From: Gallionellaceae bacterium
GTDB taxonomy: Bacteria; Pseudomonadota; Gammaproteobacteria; Burkholderiales; Gallionellaceae
Assembly: GCA_030823955.1 (NCBI GenBank)
Contig: JAVBYO010000030.1
Coordinates: 33,745-97,744 of the forward strand
Direction of reading: 5' to 3'
DNA: 64,000 bases
The translations under genes were made by a program, and so were the position numbers. Shown here piece after piece: positions 26,137-34,334 of the stretch. Numbering within the stretch: the stretch's first letter is position 1; every line of letters begins with the position of its first letter. Under the pieces are notes generated by a model. The model was not told the DNA's origin. It saw only the letters and a program-made list of their open reading frames with translations, and made no database searches.

Positions 26137-27969
26137 ATGATGATCGTTTTTTGTAATATCTTGTCAACGTTACGCAATGCGGCCTGTGCCGTACTGATAT
26201 GCTCACTGGCAACATCTCTCCCCGCCCTATCAGCGCAAGCCTCTGCATCCGTGCTGCCAATACAAATGAAACATAGCATCACCAAGTTCAACCACCTGAG
26301 CACAGGTTTTCCGTTGAGCGGCGCGCACGCTTCTGTCAATTGCGAGTCATGCCACATCGGCGGTTTCTTCAAAGGCACCCAGTCGACTTGTGCCGGGTGT
26401 CACACAACAGGCAGCCGCGTCAAAGCCACGCCGAAATCTCCGCGCCATATCCAGACCAATAAAGCCTGTGATGAGTGCCATTCCAGCACTACCAGCTTCC
26501 AAGTGGCGCTGTTCAAACACACCGGAATCAGCCGTGGCTGTGCCTCATGCCATAACGGCACCATCGCCATCGGAAAACCGGCCAAGCATATGCAAACCAG
26601 CTCTCCGTGCGAGGCCTGCCATGCGGGCACAGCCACATTTCTGAGCGCGACATTTTTTCACACTGGGATTTCCAGTGGCTGCGCTTCCTGCCATAACGGC
26701 ATATCTGCAACCGGAAAACCCGCCGGTCACATTCAGACCAGTGCTGCGTGCGAGAGTTGTCACACCAACACCTCCACGTTTCTGGTGGCGAACTTCAAAC
26801 ACAGCGGCATTACCAGCGGTTGCGCTTCCTGCCACAACGGTGTCAAAGCATTGGGAAAGTCCGCCAGCCACGTCACAACAAGCGCCGCATGCGAGACATG
26901 CCACAAGAGTACTTCCAGTTTTCTGGGAAGTGCCTTCGATCACACGGGCATCAGCAGCGGATGTGCCTCTTGCCATAACGGCAGTAAAGCATTGGGCAAG
27001 TCGCCGTCCCATATCGCGACATCCGCAGCATGCGAAAGCTGCCACACCGGCACAATCCGCTTTGCCGGTGCAAAATTCAATCATGCGGGAATCACAAATA
27101 GATGCAGTGCTTGCCATAACGGCACGACGGCAAAAGGCAAATCTGCCGCCCACATCACGACTGCGGCAGCATGTGAGACATGCCACAAGAGTACTTCCAG
27201 CTTCCTGGGAACCGCCTTCGATCACACTGGCATCAGCAGCGGATGTATCTCCTGCCACAACGGCACCAAAGCAAAAGGAAAACCCACCGCGCATGTTTTG
27301 ACCTCTGCCGCCTGCGAGACTTGCCACAAGAGCACCACCAGCTTCTTCGGTGCGACGTTCAATCACAATGGCATCAACAACGGTTGTAGCTCATGCCATA
27401 ACGGCGTGACCGCCTCCGGCAAACCGAGCGGGCATGTTACAACCTCCGCATCCTGCGAGACTTGCCACAGAGGAACGAGCAGTTTTCTGGGCGCCACTTT
27501 CAACCACACCAATATCATCAGCGGCTGCGCTTCGTGCCATAACGGCATCACTGCGCTAGGCAAATCAGCCAGCCATATATCCACTACAGCCGCCTGTGAA
27601 ACTTGCCACAAGAACACCATCAGCTTTCTCGGTGCCAAGGTCGATCACACCGGCCTCGTCACGGGCTGCGGAGGATGCCACAACGGCACCAAGGCAACGG
27701 GCAAGCCGCTCAATCACATCCCGACCACCATCGTCGGTTCACAGGACTGCAACAGCTGCCATACCGGCACTGCGTCATGGGCAAATGAAAAGATGAACCA
27801 TAACGGGGCGTTAAGCGGCTGTGTGGCATGCCACCTTAGCGGCACTAACTACCTGGGAAACATGGAAAAGAAAAGCCACGAAGGCGCATCGGCAGCAAAA
27901 GATTGCTCGTCCTCGTCGTGCCATAAACCATTGGGCAGAAAAGGCACGGCTTATAGTGCCTGGGATTGA
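26137..27969 (+). CDS. Periplasmic multiheme c-type cytochrome, 22 CXXCH plus one CX4CH
   Basis: From the ATG at 26137 (GGGAGCAG just upstream) the product is 610 residues with a Sec signal ending ALSAQA. It carries 22 CXXCH heme motifs and a last CSSSSCH with a longer gap. The body is nine or so copies of a 47-residue unit holding two hemes each, of the form CASCHNG...GKPAxH...CETCHxxTxxFLGAxFxHTGIxSG. The His in FxHTGI and xxH before the second motif are likely distal heme ligands. Such heme arrays act as electron wires in the periplasm or at the outer membrane. The gene follows two heme-binding signalling proteins. It has no name I can assign. Confidence 0.92.
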   Translation: MMIVFCNILSTLRNAACAVLICSLATSLPALSAQASASVLPIQMKHSITKFNHLSTGFPLSGAHASVNCESCHIGGFFKGTQSTCAGCHTTGSRVKATPKSPRHIQTNKACDECHSSTTSFQVALFKHTGISRGCASCHNGTIAIGKPAKHMQTSSPCEACHAGTATFLSATFFHTGISSGCASCHNGISATGKPAGHIQTSAACESCHTNTSTFLVANFKHSGITSGCASCHNGVKALGKSASHVTTSAACETCHKSTSSFLGSAFDHTGISSGCASCHNGSKALGKSPSHIATSAACESCHTGTIRFAGAKFNHAGITNRCSACHNGTTAKGKSAAHITTAAACETCHKSTSSFLGTAFDHTGISSGCISCHNGTKAKGKPTAHVLTSAACETCHKSTTSFFGATFNHNGINNGCSSCHNGVTASGKPSGHVTTSASCETCHRGTSSFLGATFNHTNIISGCASCHNGITALGKSASHISTTAACETCHKNTISFLGAKVDHTGLVTGCGGCHNGTKATGKPLNHIPTTIVGSQDCNSCHTGTASWANEKMNHNGALSGCVACHLSGTNYLGNMEKKSHEGASAAKDCSSSSCHKPLGRKGTAYSAWD

Positions 27970-28048
27970 TACAGATAACCGACACTTCTACGCACCGCTA
28001 TCACCGCTGCGGCAAAAAGACAAAAAAGTGACGGACAGAATCAGAAAT

Positions 28049-28861
28049 TCAAGCAGACGCAGAATGGTTTTGTTGGATTTGGCGGGCAAACAGGAAACTG
28101 ACCGCGATCACTGCGATGATGGACATGCCGATAAATAGTTCGCGGCCTTCCTGCCACGCGGCTGCATCGGGAAAGAAGTGACGTGACAATCCCAGCGCCG
28201 CCACGAACAGACTGAGCAAAGCCACGGTGATACCCATGATGCGTGATGCCAGCCGTGCGGTGGCATCGGCACGGCGCAGCAGATGGGATATCCATAAACC
28301 GTTGGCGGCATCGGTCAGCATCATGCCGAACATGAAACAGCCTGCCAGCAGCAGGGCATGGGCCGCCCCGCCATATTGCGTAGCCGTGGTGGAGAACAAT
28401 GCCGCCTGCGACAACGTATCAAAAGAGAAGGCGAACAAAGCCCCCACCAGCGCGATCAAGAGCGGATGCCCCGTATGTTTCAGCTTACCCAGCCAGCGCC
28501 CCTTGATGCCGACCATCTGCACCATCTCGTGCGCGGGGGTCGTGAACACCGCATACAGGTTGAGTGTGCCAAGCAACAGCAGGAAGAAAGCCGACACCCA
28601 GACTCCGACGCCATCCATCCAAGCAGGTACAGTGCCCTGTTCGAACAGCAAGCTGGTCGCCACCGCAACGACACATACCACCACGCCATGGCCCAGCGAG
28701 AACAGAAGACCACACAGGCGCGCCAATCGCGCGCGCCCCGCAGCAGCATTAAAACGCGTCAATCCGTCTATGGTTGCCAGATGATCGGCATCCATACCAT
28801 GCTTCATGCCCAATACCAGTGCCAGCATGAGTAAAGGGTAGATGTTATGAATAGCGTCCAT
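28049..28861 (-). CDS. Nickel/cobalt permease of the NiCoT (HoxN/HupN/NixA) family
   Basis: The 270-residue integral membrane protein has the family signature HGMDADHLATID in the second helix and FSLGHGVVV in the third, both involved in Ni2+ passage, followed by several further helices. It imports nickel with high affinity for the hydrogenase active site. The gene begins 42 bp after hypE in the same direction and appears to be the last gene of the hyp operon. The multiheme cytochrome gene converges on it from the other side with about 80 bp between them. Confidence 0.9.
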   Translation of the reverse strand: MDAIHNIYPLLMLALVLGMKHGMDADHLATIDGLTRFNAAAGRARLARLCGLLFSLGHGVVVCVVAVATSLLFEQGTVPAWMDGVGVWVSAFFLLLLGTLNLYAVFTTPAHEMVQMVGIKGRWLGKLKHTGHPLLIALVGALFAFSFDTLSQAALFSTTATQYGGAAHALLLAGCFMFGMMLTDAANGLWISHLLRRADATARLASRIMGITVALLSLFVAALGLSRHFFPDAAAWQEGRELFIGMSIIAVIAVSFLFARQIQQNHSASA

Positions 28862-28903
28862 GACACCTCCGCAAGATGAATTTTGATATTTTCATGATTC
28901 TGG

Positions 28904-29953
28904 TCAGCATATCCTCGGCAATTGTTCGCCCGCCAGCCAATCGACCACGCGACGTCCACCCAATTTCGTCGTCATCTGCACAAAGCCGTGTGCGTCCTCC
29001 AGTACCTCGCCGATGATCGAAGCTTCCTTGCCCAAGGGATGGGCGCGCATCACTTGCAGCAGGCACTGCGCATCTTCCGGCGCGCAAATCGCGATCAGCT
29101 TGCCTTCGTTCGCCACATACAGCGGATCGAGGCCGAGGAACTCGCAGGCGGCTTCGACCGGCTGGTTCACCGCGATGGCGGACTCCTGCAGCATCATGCC
29201 CACTCCGGATTGTTTGGCGATCTCGTTCAGAGTCGTCGCCAGCCCGCCGCGCGTCGGATCACGCAGCACCCGCAGCCTAGCGCCGCTATCCAGCATGGCA
29301 GCGATGAGTCCGTGCAGTGCAGCGGTGTCCGACACGATGGGAGCGGAGAAAGACAGCCCCTCACGTTGCGACAGAATAGCCATGCCGTGATCGCCGATGC
29401 TGCCTGACAGCAGTATCTTGTCACCCGGTTGCGCAAGATCGCCAGAGAGATCGATCCCCTCGCGCATCACACCAACTCCCGTCGTGGTGATAAACACGCC
29501 ATCGCCCTTGCCCTGCTCCACCACCTTGGTATCGCCGGTGACAACCGGCACACCCGCTTCGCGCGAAGCCTGCGCCATCGACTCGACGATGCGCTTGAGA
29601 TCGGCCAACGGAAAACCCTCTTCGAGAATAAAGCCTGCCGACAAGTACAGCGGTTTCGCGCCCATCACTGCCACATCATTGATCGTGCCGTGTACCGACA
29701 GACAACCGATGTCGCCGCCCGCAAAGAACAAAGGCGACACCACATGACTGTCGGTCGCCATCACCAGCCGCCCGTTCGTCACCGGCAGTGTGGCACCGTC
29801 GTTGCCCTGTGCCAGATATTCATTGTCGAACGCAGCCGCAAACAATTCGCTGATGAGCTGTGCCATCGCACGCCCGCCGGAACCGTGCGACATGTCGACG
29901 CGACCGTTCTTGATGTCGAGCGGGCGGGTGTAGTTGGGTTTGATTGTGCTCAT
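28904..29953 (-). CDS. hypE: Hydrogenase maturation protein HypE
   Basis: This 349-residue PurM-like ATPase ends in PRIC, where the C-terminal Cys carries the carbamoyl group that HypE dehydrates to thiocyanate, the source of the CN ligands of the active-site iron. Conserved parts include DMSHGSGGRAM near the N-terminus, NDGATLP, MATDSHVVSPLFFAGGDIG and INDVAVMGAKP. It works with HypF, which loads the carbamoyl group, and with HypC/HypD, which receive the cyanide. It is separated from hypD by about 650 bp of repeat DNA and a DUF559 gene. Confidence 0.97.
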   Translation of the reverse strand: MSTIKPNYTRPLDIKNGRVDMSHGSGGRAMAQLISELFAAAFDNEYLAQGNDGATLPVTNGRLVMATDSHVVSPLFFAGGDIGCLSVHGTINDVAVMGAKPLYLSAGFILEEGFPLADLKRIVESMAQASREAGVPVVTGDTKVVEQGKGDGVFITTTGVGVMREGIDLSGDLAQPGDKILLSGSIGDHGMAILSQREGLSFSAPIVSDTAALHGLIAAMLDSGARLRVLRDPTRGGLATTLNEIAKQSGVGMMLQESAIAVNQPVEAACEFLGLDPLYVANEGKLIAICAPEDAQCLLQVMRAHPLGKEASIIGEVLEDAHGFVQMTTKLGGRRVVDWLAGEQLPRIC

Positions 29954-29982
29954 TGCATTATTTCCTATAACTCCGCGTTAAC

Positions 29983-30098
29983 TCCCTTCTCCCGCAAGCG
30001 GGAGAAGGGTTGGGGATGAGGGTCGGTGCATACCTCCCAAATTGGTTTCAACTTACCATCCCTCACCCCAACCCCTCTCCCGCCTGCGGGCGAGGGGC
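29983..30098. repeat. REP-like palindromic repeat pair after the DUF559 gene
   Basis: One unit at 29983-30022 (a hairpin CCCTTCTCCCGC/GCGGGAGAAGGG followed by TTGGGGATGAGGG) faces a second at 30057-30098 in the opposite orientation. The second unit also encodes the last residues of the DUF559 protein. Confidence 0.85.
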
Positions 30099-30485
30099 TT
30101 TTTCATTCGCATCATTTTCAACAACAGCCCGATAAATCACTTCCATCACAGCCTCCGCCTCTGCCAGCATCTGGTTATTCCAGAATCGCAGCACCTGAAT
30201 TCCTTGCCCGCGCAGCCAATCATCCCGCCGCTGATCGTAAGCAACCGTCTCGCCATGCTGCCCGCCATCAAGCTCAATCCCCAACTGTTTCTCGACACAG
30301 TAAAAGTCGAGGATGTATCGCCCCACCGGGTGCTGCCGTCTGAACTTCGCGCCAGCGATACGGCGGTCACGCAGCAATTTCCACAACAGCGCTTCCGCAT
30401 CCGTCATCTTGTTCCGCATTTCCCGCGCATATGCGCGGATATCATCGGGCAATTTAGCGGGGTGATGAGGCACGTACTCCTCCAA
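30063..30485 (-). CDS. DUF559 (Vsr/endonuclease-fold) protein inserted in the hyp operon
   Basis: The 140-residue product has the DUF559 core: MTDAEALLWKLLRDRRI, then GAKFRRQHPVGRYILDFYC and LGIELDGGQH, the Asp/Glu/Gln set of a restriction-endonuclease-like active site related to very-short-patch repair nuclease. The tail APRPQAGEGLG is encoded by an adjoining palindromic repeat, so the original end may have been different. It lies between hypD and hypE in the same direction and is flanked on each side by pairs of REP-like repeats. It has no known role in hydrogenase maturation, and the position suggests a mobile unit. Confidence 0.85.
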   Translation of the reverse strand: MEEYVPHHPAKLPDDIRAYAREMRNKMTDAEALLWKLLRDRRIAGAKFRRQHPVGRYILDFYCVEKQLGIELDGGQHGETVAYDQRRDDWLRGQGIQVLRFWNNQMLAEAEAVMEVIYRAVVENDANEKAPRPQAGEGLG

Positions 30486-30495
30486 ACCGTTCTAC

Positions 30496-30607
30496 TCCCT
30501 TCTCCCGCAGGCGGGAGAAGGGTTGGGGATGAGGGGCTGTGAATACCTGAAATGTATATTCCATCGCCCCCTCACCCCTAGCCCCTCTCCCGCTTGCGGG
30601 CGAGGGG
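30496..30607. repeat. REP-like palindromic repeat pair before the DUF559 gene
   Basis: Units at 30496-30536 and 30567-30607 are near-copies of the pair on the other side of the DUF559 gene, again in opposite orientation to each other. The pair fills almost the whole spacer between hypD and the DUF559 gene. Confidence 0.85.
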
Positions 30608-30609
30608 AA

Positions 30610-31722
30610 CTAAGCTGCCTCCCTGAATCTTCCGTAACTATAGTGGGCTGCACACGCCCCTTCCGATGACACCATGCACGAACCCACCGGATTCTCGGGC
30701 GTACACACCGTGCCGAATATCTTGCATTCCTGCGGGCGTTTTTGTCCGCGCAGGATGGCAGCACATTCGCAGGCTTTGTTGTCCGGCACAGCTATGTAAT
30801 CCACTTTGAATTTCAACTCGGCATCGAACGCGGCGAACCTCGGGCGCAATTTCAAGGCGCTGTGCGGCACGCTGCCCAAACCGCGCCACTCGAACACCTC
30901 GCGCAACTCGAACACTTCCGCCACCAGCTCCTGTGCCTTGAGATTGCCTTCGCGCGTCACGGCGCGGGTGAACTCGTTCTCGACGGCGGCACGGCCTTCG
31001 TTGATCTGGCGCACCAGCATCAAGATCGCCTGCATCACATCCAGCGGCTCGAATCCGGCGATGACCACCGGCTTGCGATAATCGTCGGCGAACGGTTCAT
31101 ACGGTTTGCTGCCGATGACGGTAGAGACATGTGCGGGGCCGACGAAACCGTCCAGTGCCACACCACCCTCGACGGCAAGGATGGCGTGCATCGCGGCGGG
31201 CGTCAGCACGTGGTCGCACAGGATGCTGAAATTGTTCAGGCCGGAAGCCTCGGCCTGTTTGACCGCCACGGCGGTCGGCGGCGTGGTGGTCTCGAAGCCG
31301 ATGGCGAGAAACACCACCTCGCGCTCTGGATTGTCACGCGCGATCTTTAGCGCATCCTGGGTGGAGTAGATCATGCGCACGTCGGCACCTTTGGCCTTGG
31401 CGCGCATCAGTGACAGGTTGTCGGAAGCCGGCACACGCACGGTGTCGGCATAGGTGCACAGGATCACCCCGTGTTCGCGCGCCAGCCGTATCGCCTGATC
31501 GACACGTCCGATGGGCAATACACACACCGGACAACCGGGGCCGTGGATCATGCGCACATTGTCCGGCAACAGATCGACCAGCCCGTAGCGCGAAATGGCG
31601 TGGGTATGCCCGCCGCAGAATTCCATCAAGCGATATATTTTTTCAGGGACGGCCTCGCGCGCGATGTTGGCGGCGATGTTCTTCGCCAGTTCGCCGTCGC
31701 GGAATTCGTCGACGTACTTCAT
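30610..31722 (-). CDS. hypD: Hydrogenase maturation protein HypD
   Basis: The 370-residue protein has the family motifs: MEFCGGHTHAISRYG near the N-terminus, GPGCPVCVLP, FLAIGFETTTPPTA, and the C-terminal cluster region with CKIFGTVCTPENPVGSCMVS-type Cys residues that bind a 4Fe-4S cluster. With HypC it forms the scaffold on which the Fe(CN)2CO unit of the active site is assembled. Its start overlaps the hypC stop by four bases, indicating coupled translation. The length is normal for HypD. Confidence 0.97.
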   Translation of the reverse strand: MKYVDEFRDGELAKNIAANIAREAVPEKIYRLMEFCGGHTHAISRYGLVDLLPDNVRMIHGPGCPVCVLPIGRVDQAIRLAREHGVILCTYADTVRVPASDNLSLMRAKAKGADVRMIYSTQDALKIARDNPEREVVFLAIGFETTTPPTAVAVKQAEASGLNNFSILCDHVLTPAAMHAILAVEGGVALDGFVGPAHVSTVIGSKPYEPFADDYRKPVVIAGFEPLDVMQAILMLVRQINEGRAAVENEFTRAVTREGNLKAQELVAEVFELREVFEWRGLGSVPHSALKLRPRFAAFDAELKFKVDYIAVPDNKACECAAILRGQKRPQECKIFGTVCTPENPVGSCMVSSEGACAAHYSYGRFREAA

Positions 31723-31973
31723 ACCGCACTGCCTCCCAGCTCTTCCCTCAACTCATCCAATTGCCCCAACTCGGCGAACAGTGCCAGCGTGCGTTCAGCC
31801 TCTTCCTGATCCAGTTTTTGCAAGGCATAACCGACATGCACGATGACGTATTCGCCGACAGCGGCATCCTCCACCAATGCCAGCGAAATCTCTTTGCGCA
31901 CACCGCCCAGATTGACGATGGCATTGCCCGGAGTTGTCAGCTCTTCAATGCGGGCGGGAATGGCGAGGCACAT
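31719..31973 (-). CDS. hypC: Hydrogenase maturation chaperone HypC
   Basis: The 84-residue protein begins MCLAIPARI; after Met removal the N-terminal Cys binds the iron in complex with HypD and then the large-subunit precursor. The beta-barrel core follows (GNAIVNLGGVRKEISLALV, then DYVIVHVGYAL-like YVIVHVGYALQKLD). It sits between hypF, with a 2-bp gap, and hypD, with a 4-bp overlap. It is one of two HypC-family proteins in this operon; the other is the HupF-like protein at the start. Confidence 0.96.
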   Translation of the reverse strand: MCLAIPARIEELTTPGNAIVNLGGVRKEISLALVEDAAVGEYVIVHVGYALQKLDQEEAERTLALFAELGQLDELREELGGSAV

Positions 31974-31975
31974 GG

Positions 31976-33088
31976 TTATATTTTCCGAAGTAAGGTTTGT
32001 AGGGCGACCCAGACTTGACCCAACGAGATGGCGCTGTCGTTCGGCTGCATCCGCTGTGCGGTCAATACGTGCAGTCCTTGCGCAGCTAATCGGGCAGAAA
32101 GTGATTGCGATAATAATGAGTTATGGAAGCAGCCCCCACCCAACGCGATGTAGGGAATATCGCGCTTACCGGCAGCACGTTGCACCCACTCTGCCAGCCC
32201 TGACGCCAGCGTGGCATGGAACAGCGCGGCACCATAGGCGACATCAGGACGATCGGCCAGCACCCCAAGCAACGGCGAAAAATCCAGTACGCCAGCCGCA
32301 TCGATACGATATCCATCGGGGAGCGGCTCGACCATACCATGCTGCTCTGCCAGCTTTTGTAGTTGGATGGCGGCCTGTGCTTCGAATGCCTGTACCTCGT
32401 TCACGTCGAGCAACCCGGCTGCCGCGTCGAACAGCCGCCCCATGCTGGAAGTGGTCGGGCTATTCAATCCACGCTGCAACATCCCGGCCACGGTCTGCGC
32501 CGCCGGTTGTCCAGGGAAACGCGCTGTGATCTGGTCGCCCCGTCCCAGACAGAACAACGCCGCTGCCGCCATACGCCAGGGTTCGCGCGCGGCACGGTCA
32601 CCGCCCGGCATGGCCAGCGGTGCCAGATGGCCGACGCGCTCGAAATCCGCACCGTGCACACACAACAGTTCGCCGCCCCACGGCGTGTCATCCAGCCCCA
32701 GCCCCACCCCGTCCAGCGCCAAACCGAGTACCGGCGTAGCGATGCCGTGCTCGGCGCAGATGGCGGCGATGTGAGCATGATGGTGCTGCACAGCGATGAC
32801 CGGTATCTCATGTTGCGCGGCATAGGCCTGCGCGAATTGTGTGCTGAAGAAATCGGGATGCAGATCATGCAACACCATCTCCGGCCTCACATCGAGCTCT
32901 ACGCACAGATCGGCCACAGTCTGCTCCAACATCAGCCGTGCCTCGACGCTATCCAGATCGCCGATGAGTTGCGACACATGAGCCTCGTTGCCGCGCGTGA
33001 CACAAACAGTGTTCTTCAGCCATGCGCCGCAAGCCAGCACGGAAGGCGCGGCACTGGGCAAGGGAACGATGGCGGTACGCGGCGACAT
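31976..33088 (-). CDS. hypF: Short HypF: carbamoyltransferase (Kae1-like) domain only
   Basis: From the ATG at 33088, two bases after the hypB stop, the product is 370 residues, about half of a usual HypF (roughly 750). Present are the carbamoyltransferase parts: LHDLHPDFFST, the metal-binding VQHHHAHIAAI, LALDGVGLGLDDTPWGGELL, and the late YIALGGGCFHN. Missing are the N-terminal acylphosphatase, zinc-finger and YrdC-like domains that make carbamoyl-adenylate. The frame stays open to 33292, but that part overlaps hypB and has no HypF similarity. Short HypF versions exist (I recall HypF1 of Cupriavidus necator), so it may be functional, or it may need a second HypF elsewhere. Confidence 0.9.
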   Translation of the reverse strand: MSPRTAIVPLPSAAPSVLACGAWLKNTVCVTRGNEAHVSQLIGDLDSVEARLMLEQTVADLCVELDVRPEMVLHDLHPDFFSTQFAQAYAAQHEIPVIAVQHHHAHIAAICAEHGIATPVLGLALDGVGLGLDDTPWGGELLCVHGADFERVGHLAPLAMPGGDRAAREPWRMAAAALFCLGRGDQITARFPGQPAAQTVAGMLQRGLNSPTTSSMGRLFDAAAGLLDVNEVQAFEAQAAIQLQKLAEQHGMVEPLPDGYRIDAAGVLDFSPLLGVLADRPDVAYGAALFHATLASGLAEWVQRAAGKRDIPYIALGGGCFHNSLLSQSLSARLAAQGLHVLTAQRMQPNDSAISLGQVWVALQTLLRKI

Positions 33089-33090
33089 GC

Positions 33091-33984
33091 TCAGGCAGCA
33101 GCACCGGTAATATCCGCATGCTGCTTCGCCGCAACAGCTTCCCTGCATCCCGCCTTGATCCATGCCAGCCACTCCTCCATGCCTTCGCCGCTGGTCGCCG
33201 AGATGCGGATCACTTTGATGTTTGGATTCACGCGGCGCGCATTCTCTATGGCGAGGTCGGGGTCGAATGTCAGATACGGCAGCAGGTCGCATTTGTTCAG
33301 CAGCATCAGATCGGCGGCGCGGAACATGTCGGGATATTTGAGCGGTTTGTCTTCGCCTTCGGTCACGGACAGGATGGCGACCTTGTGCGCCTCACCCAGA
33401 TCGAAACTGGCCGGGCATACCAGATTGCCGACGTTCTCGATCAGCAGCAAGCTGTCGTCCCGCAATCCGAGTTGCCGTATGGCCTGCCCCACCATGTGGG
33501 CATCCAGATGGCAGCCCTTGCCGGTATTGATTTGCAGTGCGTGAGCACCGGTAGCGCGGATGCGCGCGGCGTCGTTGTCGGTCTGCTGGTCACCCTCGAT
33601 CACGGCGAGCGGCAGACTGCCGTTCAGCGCGACGATGCTCTTCACCAGCAGCGTGGTCTTGCCGGAACCGGGGCTGGACACCAGATTGAGCGCGAAGATA
33701 CCGTGCTCCGCAAGATGACTGCGATTCTCATGCGCATAAGCGTCGTTCTTGGACAGGATGTCGCGTTCGATCTTCACCATACGCGCCTGGGTCATGCCGG
33801 GTGCGTGCGCGCCTGCCGGGCCGGTGCCATAATCAATTGAGTCGTGTGTATGAGCGTGTGTATGCTCATGCGCAGAATGATCTGGCATCCGATATTGCAC
33901 TTTCCCTGCGGCCTGTTTGCGCTGCTTGAGCGCATGTCCACCAATCAACGTTTGGCCTGAACCGCATCCGCATGTCGTACACAT
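33091..33984 (-). CDS. hypB: Hydrogenase nickel-insertion GTPase HypB
   Basis: The 297-residue protein starts at 33984 with [10 protein letters not shown] (the CxxCxC high-affinity nickel site; GGAG lies about 8 bases upstream). A His-rich segment ([14 protein letters not shown]) for metal storage follows, then the GTPase domain with P-loop [10 protein letters not shown] and the NKCDLL specificity motif. HypB delivers nickel to the hydrogenase precursor together with HypA. The open frame runs on to 34062, but the added residues lack the CxxCxC start. It lies 8 bp after hypA. Confidence 0.96.
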   Translation of the reverse strand: MCTTCGCGSGQTLIGGHALKQRKQAAGKVQYRMPDHSAHEHTHAHTHDSIDYGTGPAGAHAPGMTQARMVKIERDILSKNDAYAHENRSHLAEHGIFALNLVSSPGSGKTTLLVKSIVALNGSLPLAVIEGDQQTDNDAARIRATGAHALQINTGKGCHLDAHMVGQAIRQLGLRDDSLLLIENVGNLVCPASFDLGEAHKVAILSVTEGEDKPLKYPDMFRAADLMLLNKCDLLPYLTFDPDLAIENARRVNPNIKVIRISATSGEGMEEWLAWIKAGCREAVAAKQHADITGAAA

Positions 33985-33992
33985 AGTGTCTC

Positions 33993-34334
33993 CTACTCCA
34001 CTTCCAGTTCCTTGACGCGCATCTCGCTGCCGCCGGTCACTTGTATCTGATAGCTGCCGCACACCGGACAGGCATCGTATAACGCCGTGACCGCCACATT
34101 ACTTTCGCACTTCATACACCAGCCCTGCCCCGGCATTTCGATAATCTCCAAACGCGCACCTTCGGCGACAGTATCCCGCGTCACCGCATCGAAACAAAAA
34201 CGCAGTGCCTCTTTTTCCACTGCGGCCAACTGGCCGATCTCCAGCCACACCGTCTTGACCCTGCTGCAACCGTCGGCGCGCACGGTGTCTTCCACCAGTT
34301 GCATGATACCCTCGGCCAGTGACATCTCATGCAT
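33993..34334 (-). CDS. hypA: Hydrogenase nickel chaperone HypA
   Basis: The 113-residue protein starts MHEMSLAEG; the His at position 2 is the nickel ligand of the family. Two CxxC pairs (CMKC and CPVCG) build its structural zinc site. It passes nickel to HypB and the large subunit. I place the start at 34334 because the MHE start is invariant; the longer frame to 34385 extends back into hupK. The first 8 bases overlap the end of hupK. Confidence 0.96.
   Translation of the reverse strand: MHEMSLAEGIMQLVEDTVRADGCSRVKTVWLEIGQLAAVEKEALRFCFDAVTRDTVAEGARLEIIEMPGQGWCMKCESNVAVTALYDACPVCGSYQIQVTGGSEMRVKELEVE

Noticed and set aside
26500..27800. Regular 141-bp direct repeats that look like a CRISPR or satellite array
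   Set aside because: They are codon-aligned copies of the two-heme unit of the cytochrome gene, with third-position variation as in coding DNA.
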